A stretch of DNA of 64,000 nt, from assembly GCF_024585285.1 (NCBI RefSeq), contig NZ_CP040755.1:2604001-2668000 (forward strand), in the 5' to 3' direction. The position numbers and the translations under genes are program-made. The notes under the pieces are model-generated. The model made no database searches. It had not been told where the DNA came from and was given only the letters and a program-made list of their open reading frames with translations. Shown here in pieces: positions 9,059 to 18,068 of the stretch (within the stretch, counting starts at the first letter, position 1; each line of letters starts with the position of its first letter). The stretch is from Colwellia sp. M166 (lineage in GTDB: Bacteria; Pseudomonadota; Gammaproteobacteria; Enterobacterales; Alteromonadaceae).

Positions 9059-11554
9059 ATGAGCATTCAAAAAAAACAGCATTCTAATGATGGTGAAACT
9101 CAAGTCAGTTTGCCCATTGAGGGAATGACTTGTGCAAGCTGCGTTGGACGAGTTGAAGCCGCTCTGGCTAAGGTTGAAGGTGTACAAAGCGTAAGCGTTA
9201 ACCTTGCAACTGAGCGTGCAGATATCCGCCTAAATACATTAGTTAATCGTATGGCGTTGGTTGAAGCAGTTGAAAAGGTCGGCTATGAGGTTCCCCAAGC
9301 TTCTGTAGAGTTATCAGTTCAGGGCATGACATGTGCATCATGCGTAGGGCGTGTCGAAAAGTCGCTCCGAGCGGTTAAAGGTGTAAAAGAAGCCACTGTT
9401 AATTTAGCGACTGAAAGAGCCACTGTTCGTGGAACCGCTGGAGCTGATGACCTCATAACTGCTATCGAAAAAATCGGTTATGAAGCCAGCCTGGTTGATA
9501 ACCAAAGCCAGAATAATGATGATACTGCAGAAAAAAAAGATATTGAAAAGGCTGCGTTGAAGAAAGATTTATTTTTGGCGACTGTACTTGCGTTACCAGT
9601 ATTTATTCTGGAAATGGGGTCGCATGTGATACCGGGAATGCATCAATGGATAATGGATACCATTGGGCTCCAGGAAAGCTGGTATCTCCAGTTTGTGTTA
9701 ACATTGCTGGTGCTGGCTATTCCGGGACGGCGCTTTTACGTGAAAGGTTTTCCCGCGTTATTAAGACTTGGCCCAGACATGAACTCTCTCGTCTCCGTCG
9801 GGACTCTCGCTGCATTCGGTTATTCAATGGTTGCGACCTTTGCTCCGGGTCTTCTGCCTCAAGGTACCGTCAATGTGTATTACGAAGCAGCTGCGGTAAT
9901 CGTCGCTCTTATTCTTTTAGGACGATTCATGGAGGCGCGGGCTAAAGGTCGAACGTCTGAGGCTATCAAGCGTTTGGTTGGATTGCAGGCCAAAGAGGCG
10001 CATGTGCTGCGTAACGGTATTGTCATCGATATTCCCATCAGCGATGTAGCCCTTGATGACATTGTCGAAGTTCGACCAGGTGAGCGGGTACCGGTTGATG
10101 GTGAGGTGAGCGAAGGAACAAGTTTTGTCGATGAATCGATGATAACGGGGGAGCCTATCCCCGTCGAGAAAGTTCCCGGAAGCTTAATGGTTGGCGGGAC
10201 TGTTAACCAGAAAGGAGCATTGAGGTTGCGTGCAACAGCCGTTGGTGGTCAGACGATGCTGTCACAAATAATCAGAATGGTAGAGCAAGCCCAGGGCTCT
10301 AAACTACCCATACAAGCTGTGGTCGATAAGGTGACATTATGGTTTGTTCCTGTGGTGATGCTGGCAGCGTTGTTAACTTTCCTTGCCTGGTTAACATTTG
10401 GGCCATCACCGGCCCTGTCTTTCGCACTGGTTAATGCCGTGGCTGTGTTGATCATTGCCTGCCCATGTGCAATGGGATTGGCTACCCCAACCTCTATCAT
10501 GGTAGGTACTGGCCGTGGTGCAGAAATGGGGATCTTGTTCCGTAAGGGAGAAGCTCTGCAGTTGCTTAAAGATGCCAAGGTCGTTGCTGTAGACAAAACT
10601 GGCACTTTGACTGAGGGACGCCCAGTAATGACAGATCTGGAGTTGGCTGAAGGGTTTGAGCTTGACTTAGTATTAGCAAAAGTTGCCGCTGTTGAATCAC
10701 GTTCGGAACATCCTATTGCCCGCGCTATCGTTGAGGCCGCTCTAGGAAAAGAGATATCACTGCCGGTGTTGACTGAGTTTGATTCAATTACTGGGATGGG
10801 CGTCAGGGCTACCGTAGACGGAGAGCGCGTAGAGATTGGGGCTGATCGATTTATGCGTGAGTTAGGCTTGGACATCGAATATTTTTCAAAGACTGCGATA
10901 CGCCTTGGAAACGAAGGGAAATCTCCACTCTATGTTGCTATCGATGGACGTCTGGCAGCCATTATCGCAGTCGCTGACCCTATTAAATCAAGTACGCCGA
11001 TTGCCATAAATGCATTGCACCAACTGGGGCTCAAAGTCGCAATGATTACAGGTGACAATGCCAATACAGCAAATGCGATAGCGAGACAGCTGGGTATTGA
11101 TGAAGTGGTTGCCGAAGTGTTGCCAGAAGGGAAAGTTGAAGCAGTTCGTCGGTTGAAGGAGTCTTACGGTAAGGTCGCTTATGTTGGTGATGGCATTAAT
11201 GATGCCCCAGCTTTAGCTGTGGCAGATATTGGGCTTGCAATTGGTACAGGTACCGATATAGCGGTGGAATCTGCTGATGTTGTCTTAATGTCCGGCAACC
11301 TACAGGGTGTGCCTAATGCTATTGGATTGTCTAAGGCAACAATAGGTAACATCAGGCAAAATCTTTTTTGGGCGTTTGGATATAATGCCGCATTGATCCC
11401 TGTAGCAGCAGGCTTGCTGTACCCTGCCTATGGATTGCTGCTTTCGCCAATCTTTGCTGCAGGCGCGATGGCGCTATCCAGTGTATTTGTTCTGGGCAAC
11501 GCACTTCGTTTGCGTCGGTTCCAGACTCCGCTGGCAGAAGACTCTGAGCACTAG
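9059..11554 (+). CDS. golT: Cu(I)/Ag(I)/Au(I)-exporting P1B-1 ATPase
   Basis: The 831-residue protein exports monovalent soft metals across the inner membrane. Two N-terminal metal-binding domains each carry GMTCASC (Cys25/28 and Cys92/95). The transport motif CPC is at 468-470 in [13 protein letters not shown], the phosphorylated Asp at about 512 in DKTGTLTEG, the SEHP loop follows, then GDGINDAP, and the last helix has MALSS, the P1B-1 monovalent signature. Context with GolS-like regulators and a Ges-like pump favours golT over plain copA. The reading frame ends at TAG 11552-11554, formed at the junction of a 740-bp tandem duplication of the 3' end, so the protein itself is intact. Confidence 0.88.
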   Translation: MSIQKKQHSNDGETQVSLPIEGMTCASCVGRVEAALAKVEGVQSVSVNLATERADIRLNTLVNRMALVEAVEKVGYEVPQASVELSVQGMTCASCVGRVEKSLRAVKGVKEATVNLATERATVRGTAGADDLITAIEKIGYEASLVDNQSQNNDDTAEKKDIEKAALKKDLFLATVLALPVFILEMGSHVIPGMHQWIMDTIGLQESWYLQFVLTLLVLAIPGRRFYVKGFPALLRLGPDMNSLVSVGTLAAFGYSMVATFAPGLLPQGTVNVYYEAAAVIVALILLGRFMEARAKGRTSEAIKRLVGLQAKEAHVLRNGIVIDIPISDVALDDIVEVRPGERVPVDGEVSEGTSFVDESMITGEPIPVEKVPGSLMVGGTVNQKGALRLRATAVGGQTMLSQIIRMVEQAQGSKLPIQAVVDKVTLWFVPVVMLAALLTFLAWLTFGPSPALSFALVNAVAVLIIACPCAMGLATPTSIMVGTGRGAEMGILFRKGEALQLLKDAKVVAVDKTGTLTEGRPVMTDLELAEGFELDLVLAKVAAVESRSEHPIARAIVEAALGKEISLPVLTEFDSITGMGVRATVDGERVEIGADRFMRELGLDIEYFSKTAIRLGNEGKSPLYVAIDGRLAAIIAVADPIKSSTPIAINALHQLGLKVAMITGDNANTANAIARQLGIDEVVAEVLPEGKVEAVRRLKESYGKVAYVGDGINDAPALAVADIGLAIGTGTDIAVESADVVLMSGNLQGVPNAIGLSKATIGNIRQNLFWAFGYNAALIPVAAGLLYPAYGLLLSPIFAAGAMALSSVFVLGNALRLRRFQTPLAEDSEH

Positions 11555-12293
11555 TAGACGGAGAGCGCGTAGAGATTGGGGCTGATCGATTTATGCGTGA
11601 GTTAGGCTTGGACATCGAATATTTTTCAAAGACTGCGATACGCCTTGGAAACGAAGGGAAATCTCCACTCTATGTTGCTATCGATGGACGTCTGGCAGCC
11701 ATTATCGCAGTCGCTGACCCTATTAAATCAAGTACGCCGATTGCCATAAATGCATTGCACCAACTGGGGCTCAAAGTCGCAATGATTACAGGTGACAATG
11801 CCAATACAGCAAATGCGATAGCGAGACAGCTGGGTATTGATGAAGTGGTTGCCGAAGTGTTGCCAGAAGGGAAAGTTGAAGCAGTTCGTCGGTTGAAGGA
11901 GTCTTACGGTAAGGTCGCTTATGTTGGTGATGGCATTAATGATGCCCCAGCTTTAGCTGTGGCAGATATTGGGCTTGCAATTGGTACAGGTACCGATATA
12001 GCGGTGGAATCTGCTGATGTTGTCTTAATGTCCGGCAACCTACAGGGTGTGCCTAATGCTATTGGATTGTCTAAGGCAACAATAGGTAACATCAGGCAAA
12101 ATCTTTTTTGGGCGTTTGGATATAATGCCGCATTGATCCCTGTAGCAGCAGGCTTGCTGTACCCTGCCTATGGATTGCTGCTTTCGCCAATCTTTGCTGC
12201 AGGCGCGATGGCGCTATCCAGTGTATTTGTTCTGGGCAACGCACTTCGTTTGCGTCGGTTCCAGACTCCGCTGGCAGAAGACTCTGAGCACTA
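10814..12293 (+). repeat. Perfect 740-bp tandem duplication of the golT 3' end
   Basis: Bases 10814-11553 are repeated as 11554-12293 without visible difference. The junction (CACTA then GTAGACGG) creates the stop of the full-length ATPase; the second copy keeps the original TAA and the link to the downstream regulator. Absence of divergence indicates a recent event. No obvious flanking homology explains it. Confidence 0.95.
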
Positions 12294-12294
12294 A
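11593..12294 (+). pseudogene. Duplicated C-terminal fragment of the Cu/Au ATPase
   Basis: The duplicated segment leaves an open frame of 233 residues identical to the last part of golT: the end of the ATP-binding domain, the GDGINDAP hinge and the last two transmembrane helices. It lacks DKTGT and CPC and cannot transport metal. No convincing ribosome site precedes its first ATG, so it is best read as a by-product of the tandem duplication that separates golT from the regulator gene it originally adjoined. Confidence 0.8.
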
Positions 12295-12308
12295 GATAAA
12301 GGGGAGTT

Positions 12309-12695
12309 ATGAACATTGGTAAAGCATCGAACGAATCAGGAATCTTCGCAAAGATGATTCGCTATTACGAGCAAATTGGTCTGATTCCTGCTATAGGTCG
12401 TACCGAAGCAGGCTACCGTGATTATGCACCCAATGATGTCCACCGTCTGATTTTTATCCGCAGTGCGCGTGACCTTGGTTTTTCTCTTGAATAGATAGCC
12501 GATTTGCTCAAGTTATGGAATGACAAATCTCGCCAGAGCGCCGATGTTAAACGTCTGGCACAAGAGCATATGGATGATTTAGAGCGACGTATGGAAAATA
12601 TGCAACGAATGGCATATACACTCAGAGCTCTGTTCAAAAGCTGTGCTGGGGATGAGCGATTTGAATGCCCAATACCAGACATTAATGACCGCTGA
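12309..12695 (+). pseudogene. golS: CueR/GolS-like MerR regulator with nonsense mutation
   Basis: This is a monovalent-metal MerR regulator sited directly after golT, with GGGGAG 6-11 bases upstream of ATG 12309. The first 61 codons give the winged helix and start of the dimer helix; codon 62 is TAG (FSLE-stop-IADLLKLW), most simply from CAG. The rest continues in the same frame to the metal loop C112-AGDERFE-C120 and the stop. Position 118 is Phe rather than Pro (GolS) or Ala (CueR). Unless the stop is read through it is dead; its job may be taken by the intact regulator at 18069. Confidence 0.85.
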
Positions 12696-12790
12696 TGCTA
12701 AAAGCCATCCCGGTAAGAGAGAAGGGGCGGTGCAACGTAGTTCTCGTGGTAACGAAATGGAAAAAGCCCGACCCCTTATTTTAAGGGCAT

Positions 12791-12832
12791 GATGGCGTAG
12801 CACAAAGCTGTATGGGCTAGTGTTACGCCATC
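12791..12832. terminator. Hairpin between converging golS-like and cadR genes
   Basis: GATGGCGTAGCAC (12791-12803) pairs with GTGTTACGCCATC (12820-12832), 12 of 13 positions. It lies between two converging genes and may end transcription from both sides. There is no long T tract, so this is a structural prediction only. Confidence 0.45.
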
Positions 12833-12860
12833 AGTCTAATCAACTTATAAGCGCACACCA

Positions 12861-13313
12861 CTAATGCACCCCCCCCAAGTGGTCAGTTGGTACGGTTAAA
12901 GGAAGATCACCATTCTCTTCATCAGCAGTCAATTTCTGTACTATCCCGCATTCGTCCACGCTCCGGTCTGAGCTGCAATAGCCATTAAGTTCTTTTAGTT
13001 GTGTTTCCAGGGCTAATAGCTCTTTAATACGATGCTGAACATGCGTGAGATGGGCACTGATTATTGCATCAATGGGGCCACAGTCTTTACCGCGATTATT
13101 AATTGCCAGTAGCAATGCACGTATTTCCTCATGAGTCATATCAAGAGAGCGGCAGCGTCGGATAAATAACAACTTTTCCAGATGAGTATTGTTGTAACAG
13201 CGGTAGTTATTTTCAATATCTCTTAATGGAGCTTGAAGTAATCCTTTTTTCTCATAGTACCGAATAGTTTCCACCGGACAACCCGCCTTACGGGCCAATT
13301 CACCAATTTTCAT
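12861..13313 (-). CDS. cadR: Cd(II)/Pb(II)/Zn(II)-responsive MerR regulator
   Basis: The 150-residue protein has an N-terminal MerR winged helix (MKIGELARKAGCPVETIRYYEKKGLL), a long dimerisation helix and the three-cysteine set of the CadR/PbrR group: Cys78 (KDCGP), Cys113 and Cys122. Cys rather than Ser near position 77/78 marks divalent-metal sensors. ATG 13313 is used because an in-frame ATG at 13331 would abut the -35 of the divergent promoter. It is divergent from the cadA-type ATPase across a 19-bp-spacer promoter. Expected role: activation of cadA and of the similar promoter before lpxC. Confidence 0.85.
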   Translation of the reverse strand: MKIGELARKAGCPVETIRYYEKKGLLQAPLRDIENNYRCYNNTHLEKLLFIRRCRSLDMTHEEIRALLLAINNRGKDCGPIDAIISAHLTHVQHRIKELLALETQLKELNGYCSSDRSVDECGIVQKLTADEENGDLPLTVPTDHLGGVH

Positions 13314-13331
13314 GCATCCCCCCTTATGCAC

Positions 13332-13362
13332 TTGACCCTGTAGTTAGATCAGGGTCTTTAAT
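13332..13362 (+). promoter_or_regulatory. CadR/PbrR-type promoter of the P-type ATPase gene
   Basis: TTGACC (13332-13337), a 19-bp spacer and TTTAAT (13357-13362) form a MerR-type promoter. The spacer and -35 contain the dyad ACCCT...AGGGT typical of divalent-metal MerR operators. It lies between cadR and the divergent ATPase gene and likely serves both. Confidence 0.8.
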
Positions 13363-13394
13363 AGTCAGTATAGTTAGCAGATGAGGAAATGAAA

Positions 13395-15860
13395 ATGAGT
13401 GGTGGTGTAAAAAATAGCAAAACCCCTGCAGGAGACGAAGCGGCTAGTTGCTGTGAAACGTTCAATTTAGGGACAGGACTCCGGGTTAAGAATACTGGTG
13501 AATCACATAAAGCAAATGATCATGCACATGATCAGAAGGCTCATAATCACAATAAATGCAGTGATGACCATTCCCATGAAGGCCATAATCATGATGCCCA
13601 TAGTCATGGCGGCGAAGGGCATTCGCATGATGAGCATAATCATAAGGGATGTAACCATGATCATGCCGCGCAAGAGCATTCTCATGAAGGCCACGATCAC
13701 GGCCATGAGGGGGATTGTTGCTCCGCGGCTCCAGAACAATTGAGTAGCCTGGGGGGCTCGCAGGTTGTGGCTGGTGGATTACGGACAGAAATTCGCATTA
13801 TGCAGATGGATTGTCCTGTTGAAGAAAATCTTATCAAAAAGAAACTGGGTGGAATGAGCTCTGTTAAAGAGCTTGATTTCAACCTGATGCAGCGTGTTTT
13901 GACTGTAACTCATACACCGGATTCGCTTGAAGCGATCATGGCTGCAATTCGCTCGTTGGGATTCGAGCCAGAAGTTTCGGATAATACTAGCGGCAAGAAA
14001 AATACCCAGGAGAAAAAAAAGCCCTGGTGGCCATTAGCTCTGGCTGGCGTAGCTGCTCTTGCAGCCGAAGTGATGCACTGGGCTGATATGCCTGACTGGC
14101 TCGAAGCTGGGTTGGCTTTGATAGCAGTGCTTTCTTGTGGTCTGACAACCTACCAAAAAGGTTGGATTTCGATTCGCAATGGCAACTTGAATATCAATGC
14201 ACTAATGAGTATTGCCGTTACTGGGGCTTTGGTCCTTGGGCAGTGGCCAGAAGCGGCGATGGTTATGGTGTTATTCACCATTGCTGAACTAATAGAAGCC
14301 AAATCACTCGATAGAGCCAGAAATGCAATAGGTTCACTGATGAACCTGACTCCTGAAACTGCAATGGTCCAACAAGCTGATGGAACATGGCAGGAAGTTG
14401 ACGCCAGTAGCGTACAACCGGGCAGTATTGTTAGGGTAAAACCAGGTGAACGAATTGGTCTCGACGGAGAAATCGTCAAAGGTCAAACCACCATTAACCA
14501 GGCTCCAATTACAGGTGAAAGTATGCCTGTCGATAAAATCGCGGGCGATACAGTATTTGCTGGAACAATAAATCAGTCAGGCTCTTTTGAATATAAAGTC
14601 ACTGCAGCTGCAAATAATACAACCCTTGCGCGAATCATTCATGCTGTTGAGCAGGCGCAAGGTGCCAAAGCAGCTACACAACGTTTTGTTGACCGCTTTT
14701 CCCAGATTTATACCCCAGTCGTTATGGGTATTGCTGTTGCGGTTGCTGTATTGCCACCATTGTTTGGGGCAGGAACATGGCAGGAGTGGATCTATAAAGC
14801 TTTAGTTATGCTTGTCATAGCGTGTCCATGTGCCCTGGTTATTTCTACGCCAGTAACGATTGTCAGTGGACTTACTGCAGCTGCTCGCAAAGGGATTCTC
14901 ATTAAAGGCGGTGTTTATCTTGAGCAGGGACGTAAGCTAAAAGCCCTTGCGCTGGATAAAACAGGAACTATTACCCATGGGAAACCAGTACAAACCGACG
15001 TAATGGTATTCAATGGATGGAGCGAGCGTGAAGTTCGTACTACTGCAGCTAGTCTCGCTAGTTACTCTGATCACCCTGTTTCACTGGCAATTGTGAATGC
15101 TTCTGCTGATTTGAAAAAGCAGGATGTTGACAGCTTTGAAGCGATTGTTGGGCGAGGTGTGCATGGCGTAATTACAGGTAAGGATTTTTACCTTGGAAAC
15201 CTGCGTTTGACAGAAGAACACTTTAATTGTCCATCAGAGATTAAAGCAACAGTACAAAGGCTGGAAAGCCAGGGTAAAACAGTTATTTTACTCAATGATG
15301 GTAAGCAAGTGCTTGGGCTGTTCGCTGTTGCTGATACTGTTAAAAACAGCAGTCGTGAAGCGATTGAACAACTTCATGAACTTGGCGTTAAAACTATTAT
15401 GCTGACTGGTGATAACCCACATACAGCTAAAGCAATCGCATCTCAGGTTGGAATTGATGAGGCTCGAGGGAATCAATTGCCAGAAGATAAACATCGTGCA
15501 GTTGAAGAGCATTCACGGATTGGAATCACTGGGATGGTTGGTGATGGTATCAATGATGCACCGGCTCTGGCTGCAGCTGATATCGGTTTTGCTATGGGAG
15601 CAATGGGTACTGATACGGCGATTGAAACTGCAGATGTAGCTTTAATGGATGATGACCTGCGTAAAATACCAGCCTTTGTGAAATTGTCCCGACAAACGTA
15701 CAGCTTACTTGTACAAAATATCAGCCTCGCTCTAGGTATTAAAGCCGTATTCCTTGTACTCACGCTCATGGGAATGGGAACCATGTGGATGGCTGTATTT
15801 GCTGATGTTGGTGCCAGTCTTCTGGTTGTGGCAAATGGCCTGAGATTATTACGAAAATAA
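13395..15860 (+). CDS. cadA: Cd/Zn/Pb-exporting P1B-2 ATPase with His-rich N-terminus
   Basis: The roughly 820-residue inner-membrane pump begins with an extended His/Asp-rich tail (about residues 35-108, many HDH, HSH and HNH pairs) likely to bind Zn(II) or Cd(II). An HMA domain follows with MDCPVEE instead of GMDCxxC, as in several Pseudomonas-type CadA proteins. Core motifs: CPC at 477-479 (IACPCALVIST), phosphorylated Asp at about 521 in DKTGTITHG, SDHP, and [14 protein letters not shown] 13395 lies eight bases after GAGG; ATG 13389 is too near it. The gene follows a CadR-type promoter and looks intact. Confidence 0.88.
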   Translation: MSGGVKNSKTPAGDEAASCCETFNLGTGLRVKNTGESHKANDHAHDQKAHNHNKCSDDHSHEGHNHDAHSHGGEGHSHDEHNHKGCNHDHAAQEHSHEGHDHGHEGDCCSAAPEQLSSLGGSQVVAGGLRTEIRIMQMDCPVEENLIKKKLGGMSSVKELDFNLMQRVLTVTHTPDSLEAIMAAIRSLGFEPEVSDNTSGKKNTQEKKKPWWPLALAGVAALAAEVMHWADMPDWLEAGLALIAVLSCGLTTYQKGWISIRNGNLNINALMSIAVTGALVLGQWPEAAMVMVLFTIAELIEAKSLDRARNAIGSLMNLTPETAMVQQADGTWQEVDASSVQPGSIVRVKPGERIGLDGEIVKGQTTINQAPITGESMPVDKIAGDTVFAGTINQSGSFEYKVTAAANNTTLARIIHAVEQAQGAKAATQRFVDRFSQIYTPVVMGIAVAVAVLPPLFGAGTWQEWIYKALVMLVIACPCALVISTPVTIVSGLTAAARKGILIKGGVYLEQGRKLKALALDKTGTITHGKPVQTDVMVFNGWSEREVRTTAASLASYSDHPVSLAIVNASADLKKQDVDSFEAIVGRGVHGVITGKDFYLGNLRLTEEHFNCPSEIKATVQRLESQGKTVILLNDGKQVLGLFAVADTVKNSSREAIEQLHELGVKTIMLTGDNPHTAKAIASQVGIDEARGNQLPEDKHRAVEEHSRIGITGMVGDGINDAPALAAADIGFAMGAMGTDTAIETADVALMDDDLRKIPAFVKLSRQTYSLLVQNISLALGIKAVFLVLTLMGMGTMWMAVFADVGASLLVVANGLRLLRK

Positions 15861-15867
15861 AGAGTTG

Positions 15868-15905
15868 GGTCTCTGAGTTCTTCATGGACGACAGACTCAG
15901 AGACC
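15868..15905 (+). terminator. Hairpin after the cadA-type gene
   Basis: GGTCTCTGAGT (15868-15878) and ACTCAGAGACC (15895-15905) form a perfect 11-bp stem with a 16-base loop just after the ATPase stop. It lacks a T tract, so it may be a terminator, an RNA-stabilising fold or an operator for the following regulator gene. Confidence 0.5.
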
Positions 15906-15953
15906 GTATTCTGGTTTGAACATATTTATCGAATATGGTTTGAGGGGGAGCGG

Positions 15954-16358
15954 ATGGACACCAAAAAATATTCTGAAAGTGTTGTCGAAGATATTGTACA
16001 GTGGGTTGAATGTTCATTGAATAAAACCTTGCCAGTAGAAATCATTGCTGAAAAATCTGGTTATTCACGATGGCATTTTCAACGTTTATTTAAACAGGCG
16101 ACCGGCATTGCGCGGGGTGAATATGTTCGCTCTCGTCGATTATCCTGCGCTGCCATCGATCTGAAACTAACTTCCAGAACAGTTCTGGACATTGCTCTTC
16201 AGTATGGTTTTGATTCGCAACAAACTTTCACGAGAGCTTTCAAAAACAAGTTTCATCTTCCTCCCGGTCGGTACCGTAAGCAAGGGAGTTGGGATTTATC
16301 AGCGCTGTGTCCATCTTTACTTTCAGACGATGAGGAGAGATATGCCAATGTTAGTTAA
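15954..16358 (+). CDS. MarA/SoxS-like AraC-family regulator
   Basis: The 134-residue protein consists almost entirely of two helix-turn-helix units: IAEKSGYSRWHFQRLFKQ and DIALQYGFDSQQTFTRAFKN, ending in the family signature LPPGRYRK. Size and lack of a ligand domain put it with MarA, SoxS, Rob and RamA, activators of efflux and stress genes. It starts at ATG 15954 after GGGGGAG and overlaps the next gene, so the two are probably co-translated. Plausible target: the island's RND pump; no direct evidence. Confidence 0.8.
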   Translation: MDTKKYSESVVEDIVQWVECSLNKTLPVEIIAEKSGYSRWHFQRLFKQATGIARGEYVRSRRLSCAAIDLKLTSRTVLDIALQYGFDSQQTFTRAFKNKFHLPPGRYRKQGSWDLSALCPSLLSDDEERYANVS

Positions 16359-16611
16359 TGACCCCGTATTGATTCCTATGATAGAAGAGCTGGCTGATAA
16401 ATATAATAAAATGCAGGATTTTTTAATCGATGATGAACCTTGTATTGATATCGTACGGTCGGTGTATGAGTTGGAGTGCACCGTTAGCGAATTCAAAAAA
16501 AGAATTATACTTCAACATATTTCCTATTGCCATTCAGATGAATGTGATGACCCTGACCTGCATGTGGCCCTAATTGACAATATAAAAAATATACTTGACT
16601 ATCTTGAATAA
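16342..16611 (+). CDS. CsoR/RcnR-family metal-sensing repressor
   Basis: The 89-residue all-helical protein overlaps the MarA-like gene by 17 bases and has GAGGAG four bases before ATG 16342. It keeps the Cu(I)-sensor ligand spacing of CsoR: Cys34, His59 (25 residues later) and Cys63 (His+4), in DEPCIDIV and LQHISYC. Overall similarity to CsoR is otherwise weak, and additional Cys/His (CHSDEC) follow Cys63. Cu(I) sensing is therefore inference from spacing. Pairing a CsoR-like sensor with a MarA-like activator in one unit is uncommon. Confidence 0.6.
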   Translation: MPMLVNDPVLIPMIEELADKYNKMQDFLIDDEPCIDIVRSVYELECTVSEFKKRIILQHISYCHSDECDDPDLHVALIDNIKNILDYLE

Positions 16612-16923
16612 TTTTACAAGAAGGGGGTTAGGTTTTCTTAAAACCATTTGTGTTTTGGATGAATAAATATTTTTAATTCACTGATTTCCATATGGTCTCA
16701 ACCATAAGGAATATGATGGTAACTAACTCGGGTCAGTCAGTGCGACTCGTGCAAGATGCTTCATGTGTATATCGTATAAAAGCTTGACCCTATATCAACT
16801 TTAGGGTTTTTAATGGAACCAAGTCGAGAGTAGCGAGGACGATGAACAGGGCAATAGGGGGAATCATTAATGGAGCCTTGTTGCAGACGTTCTGCCTAGT
16901 CGCTAGAGCAAATAGAGGTCTCC
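16612..16923 (+). promoter_or_regulatory. Upstream region of lpxC with second CadR-type promoter
   Basis: This 312-base gene-free stretch holds TTGACC (16784-16789), a 19-bp spacer and TTTAAT (16809-16814), with the dyad ACCCT...AGGGT. Both promoter boxes are the same as those before cadA. The remaining leader to ATG 16924 has no recognised gene. Control of lpxC by CadR is the simplest reading. Confidence 0.7.
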
Positions 16924-17848
16924 ATGATCAAGCAAAAAACTATCAAGAATATTGTTGAGTTAAACGGTATTGGCTTGCATAGCGGTAAAACCGTTAACAT
17001 GAAAATCATGCCTGCTGGTGCCAATAGTGGCATACGGTTCCGTAGAACAGATGTAACTCCTGTTGTTGATATTCAGCTCCGTGCCGATCAGATTCATGAC
17101 ACTATGCTGGCAACAAGCATTATCAACCCTCAGGGAGTTCGAGTTTCAACAATCGAACATTTCCTCTCTGCGGTGTCCAGCATGGGACTTGATAACCTCT
17201 TGGTGGAGCTCGATGCTCCAGAACTTCCCATTCTCGATGGGAGTGCCAGAGGATTCATATATTCAATAATGCACGCTGGTTTGATAGAGCAGTGTGCGCT
17301 AAAAAAATATCTGCTGATAAAAAAAACGGTTTCCGTAAAAGATGGCGACAAATGGGCTCTTTTGCATCCAGACTCTAAGTTCTCGATCGATTTTATGATT
17401 GATTTTAAGCATCCCTTGATTTCTGCTGAGTGTAGTGGCACACTATATTGGCGAGATTGCTGATGCCAGAACTTTTGGATTTGTTCGTGATGTAGAACTT
17501 CTACAACAAAAAGGTCTTGGGTTAGGGGCAAGTTTGAATAATGCGATAGGTCTTGATGAATATAGCGTTCTGAACCCGGAAGGTCTGCGATTTAACAACG
17601 AACTTGTGCGACATAAAACACTGGATGCGATTGGAGACCTCTTCGTATCAGGCCATAATATTATTGGCGCCTACCATGCTTATAAGTCAGGTCATGCATT
17701 AAATAATAAGTTGATGCTTGCGTTGTTGAATGATGTCGAATCATGGGAATTAGTGAGTGTTGGCGAATATAAAAATGATTCCACTAGAGATAGCATTCTT
17801 TCTAAACCCAAAGAAGAGTGTTTTGAGTCATTAAGTATGTGGTCATAA
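16924..17848 (+). pseudogene. lpxC: Accessory UDP-3-O-acyl-GlcNAc deacetylase, frameshifted
   Basis: LpxC performs the committed, Zn-dependent deacetylation in lipid A synthesis. Conserved residues are present: Glu78-His79 in [18 protein letters not shown], and [19 protein letters not shown]. Total length (about 305 residues) is normal. The frame changes near 17435 between [14 protein letters not shown] and [14 protein letters not shown]; the join is about seven residues shorter than in E. coli LpxC, so a small deletion rather than one-base slippage is likely. The C-terminal 30 residues (from about YKNDSTRD) do not resemble E. coli LpxC. A CadR-type promoter precedes it. Its presence in a metal island is unusual. 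Confidence 0.85.
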
Positions 17849-17910
17849 GGGAGATGAGTATTTTCGTCACATCTGGTTTCTTATACAGCTTATCTTGATG
17901 ATCTTTTTTC

Positions 17911-17941
17911 TTGACCTTACCGCCACAGGAAGGTTTAGGCT
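17911..17941 (+). promoter_or_regulatory. CueR/GolS-type promoter before the second GolS-like gene
   Basis: TTGACC (17911-17916), 19-bp spacer and TAGGCT (17936-17941). The arms ACCTT and AAGGT form the dyad typical of monovalent-metal MerR operators. The next gene is golS at 18069, so autoregulation is likely; the 127-base leader has no gene. Confidence 0.75.
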
Positions 17942-18068
17942 GGATATCGACTCAATATTGATGAGCCAGACGGTAACCGTATCACTACGTATGCAAGGTA
18001 AGAGCGCCGGAAACGACGTCATTTGAAACTGGATCTGGTATCAACAGAATACATTTTGGGAGGTAAGG

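Noticed and set aside
10249..10875. 208-codon minus-strand frame inside golT
   Set aside because: Shadow of the ATPase gene: Ser/Thr/Pro-rich antisense translation with no motif.
13498..13743. Met/Ile/His-rich frames within the start of the Cd/Zn ATPase gene
   Set aside because: They are out-of-frame readings of the His-rich repeat coding region.
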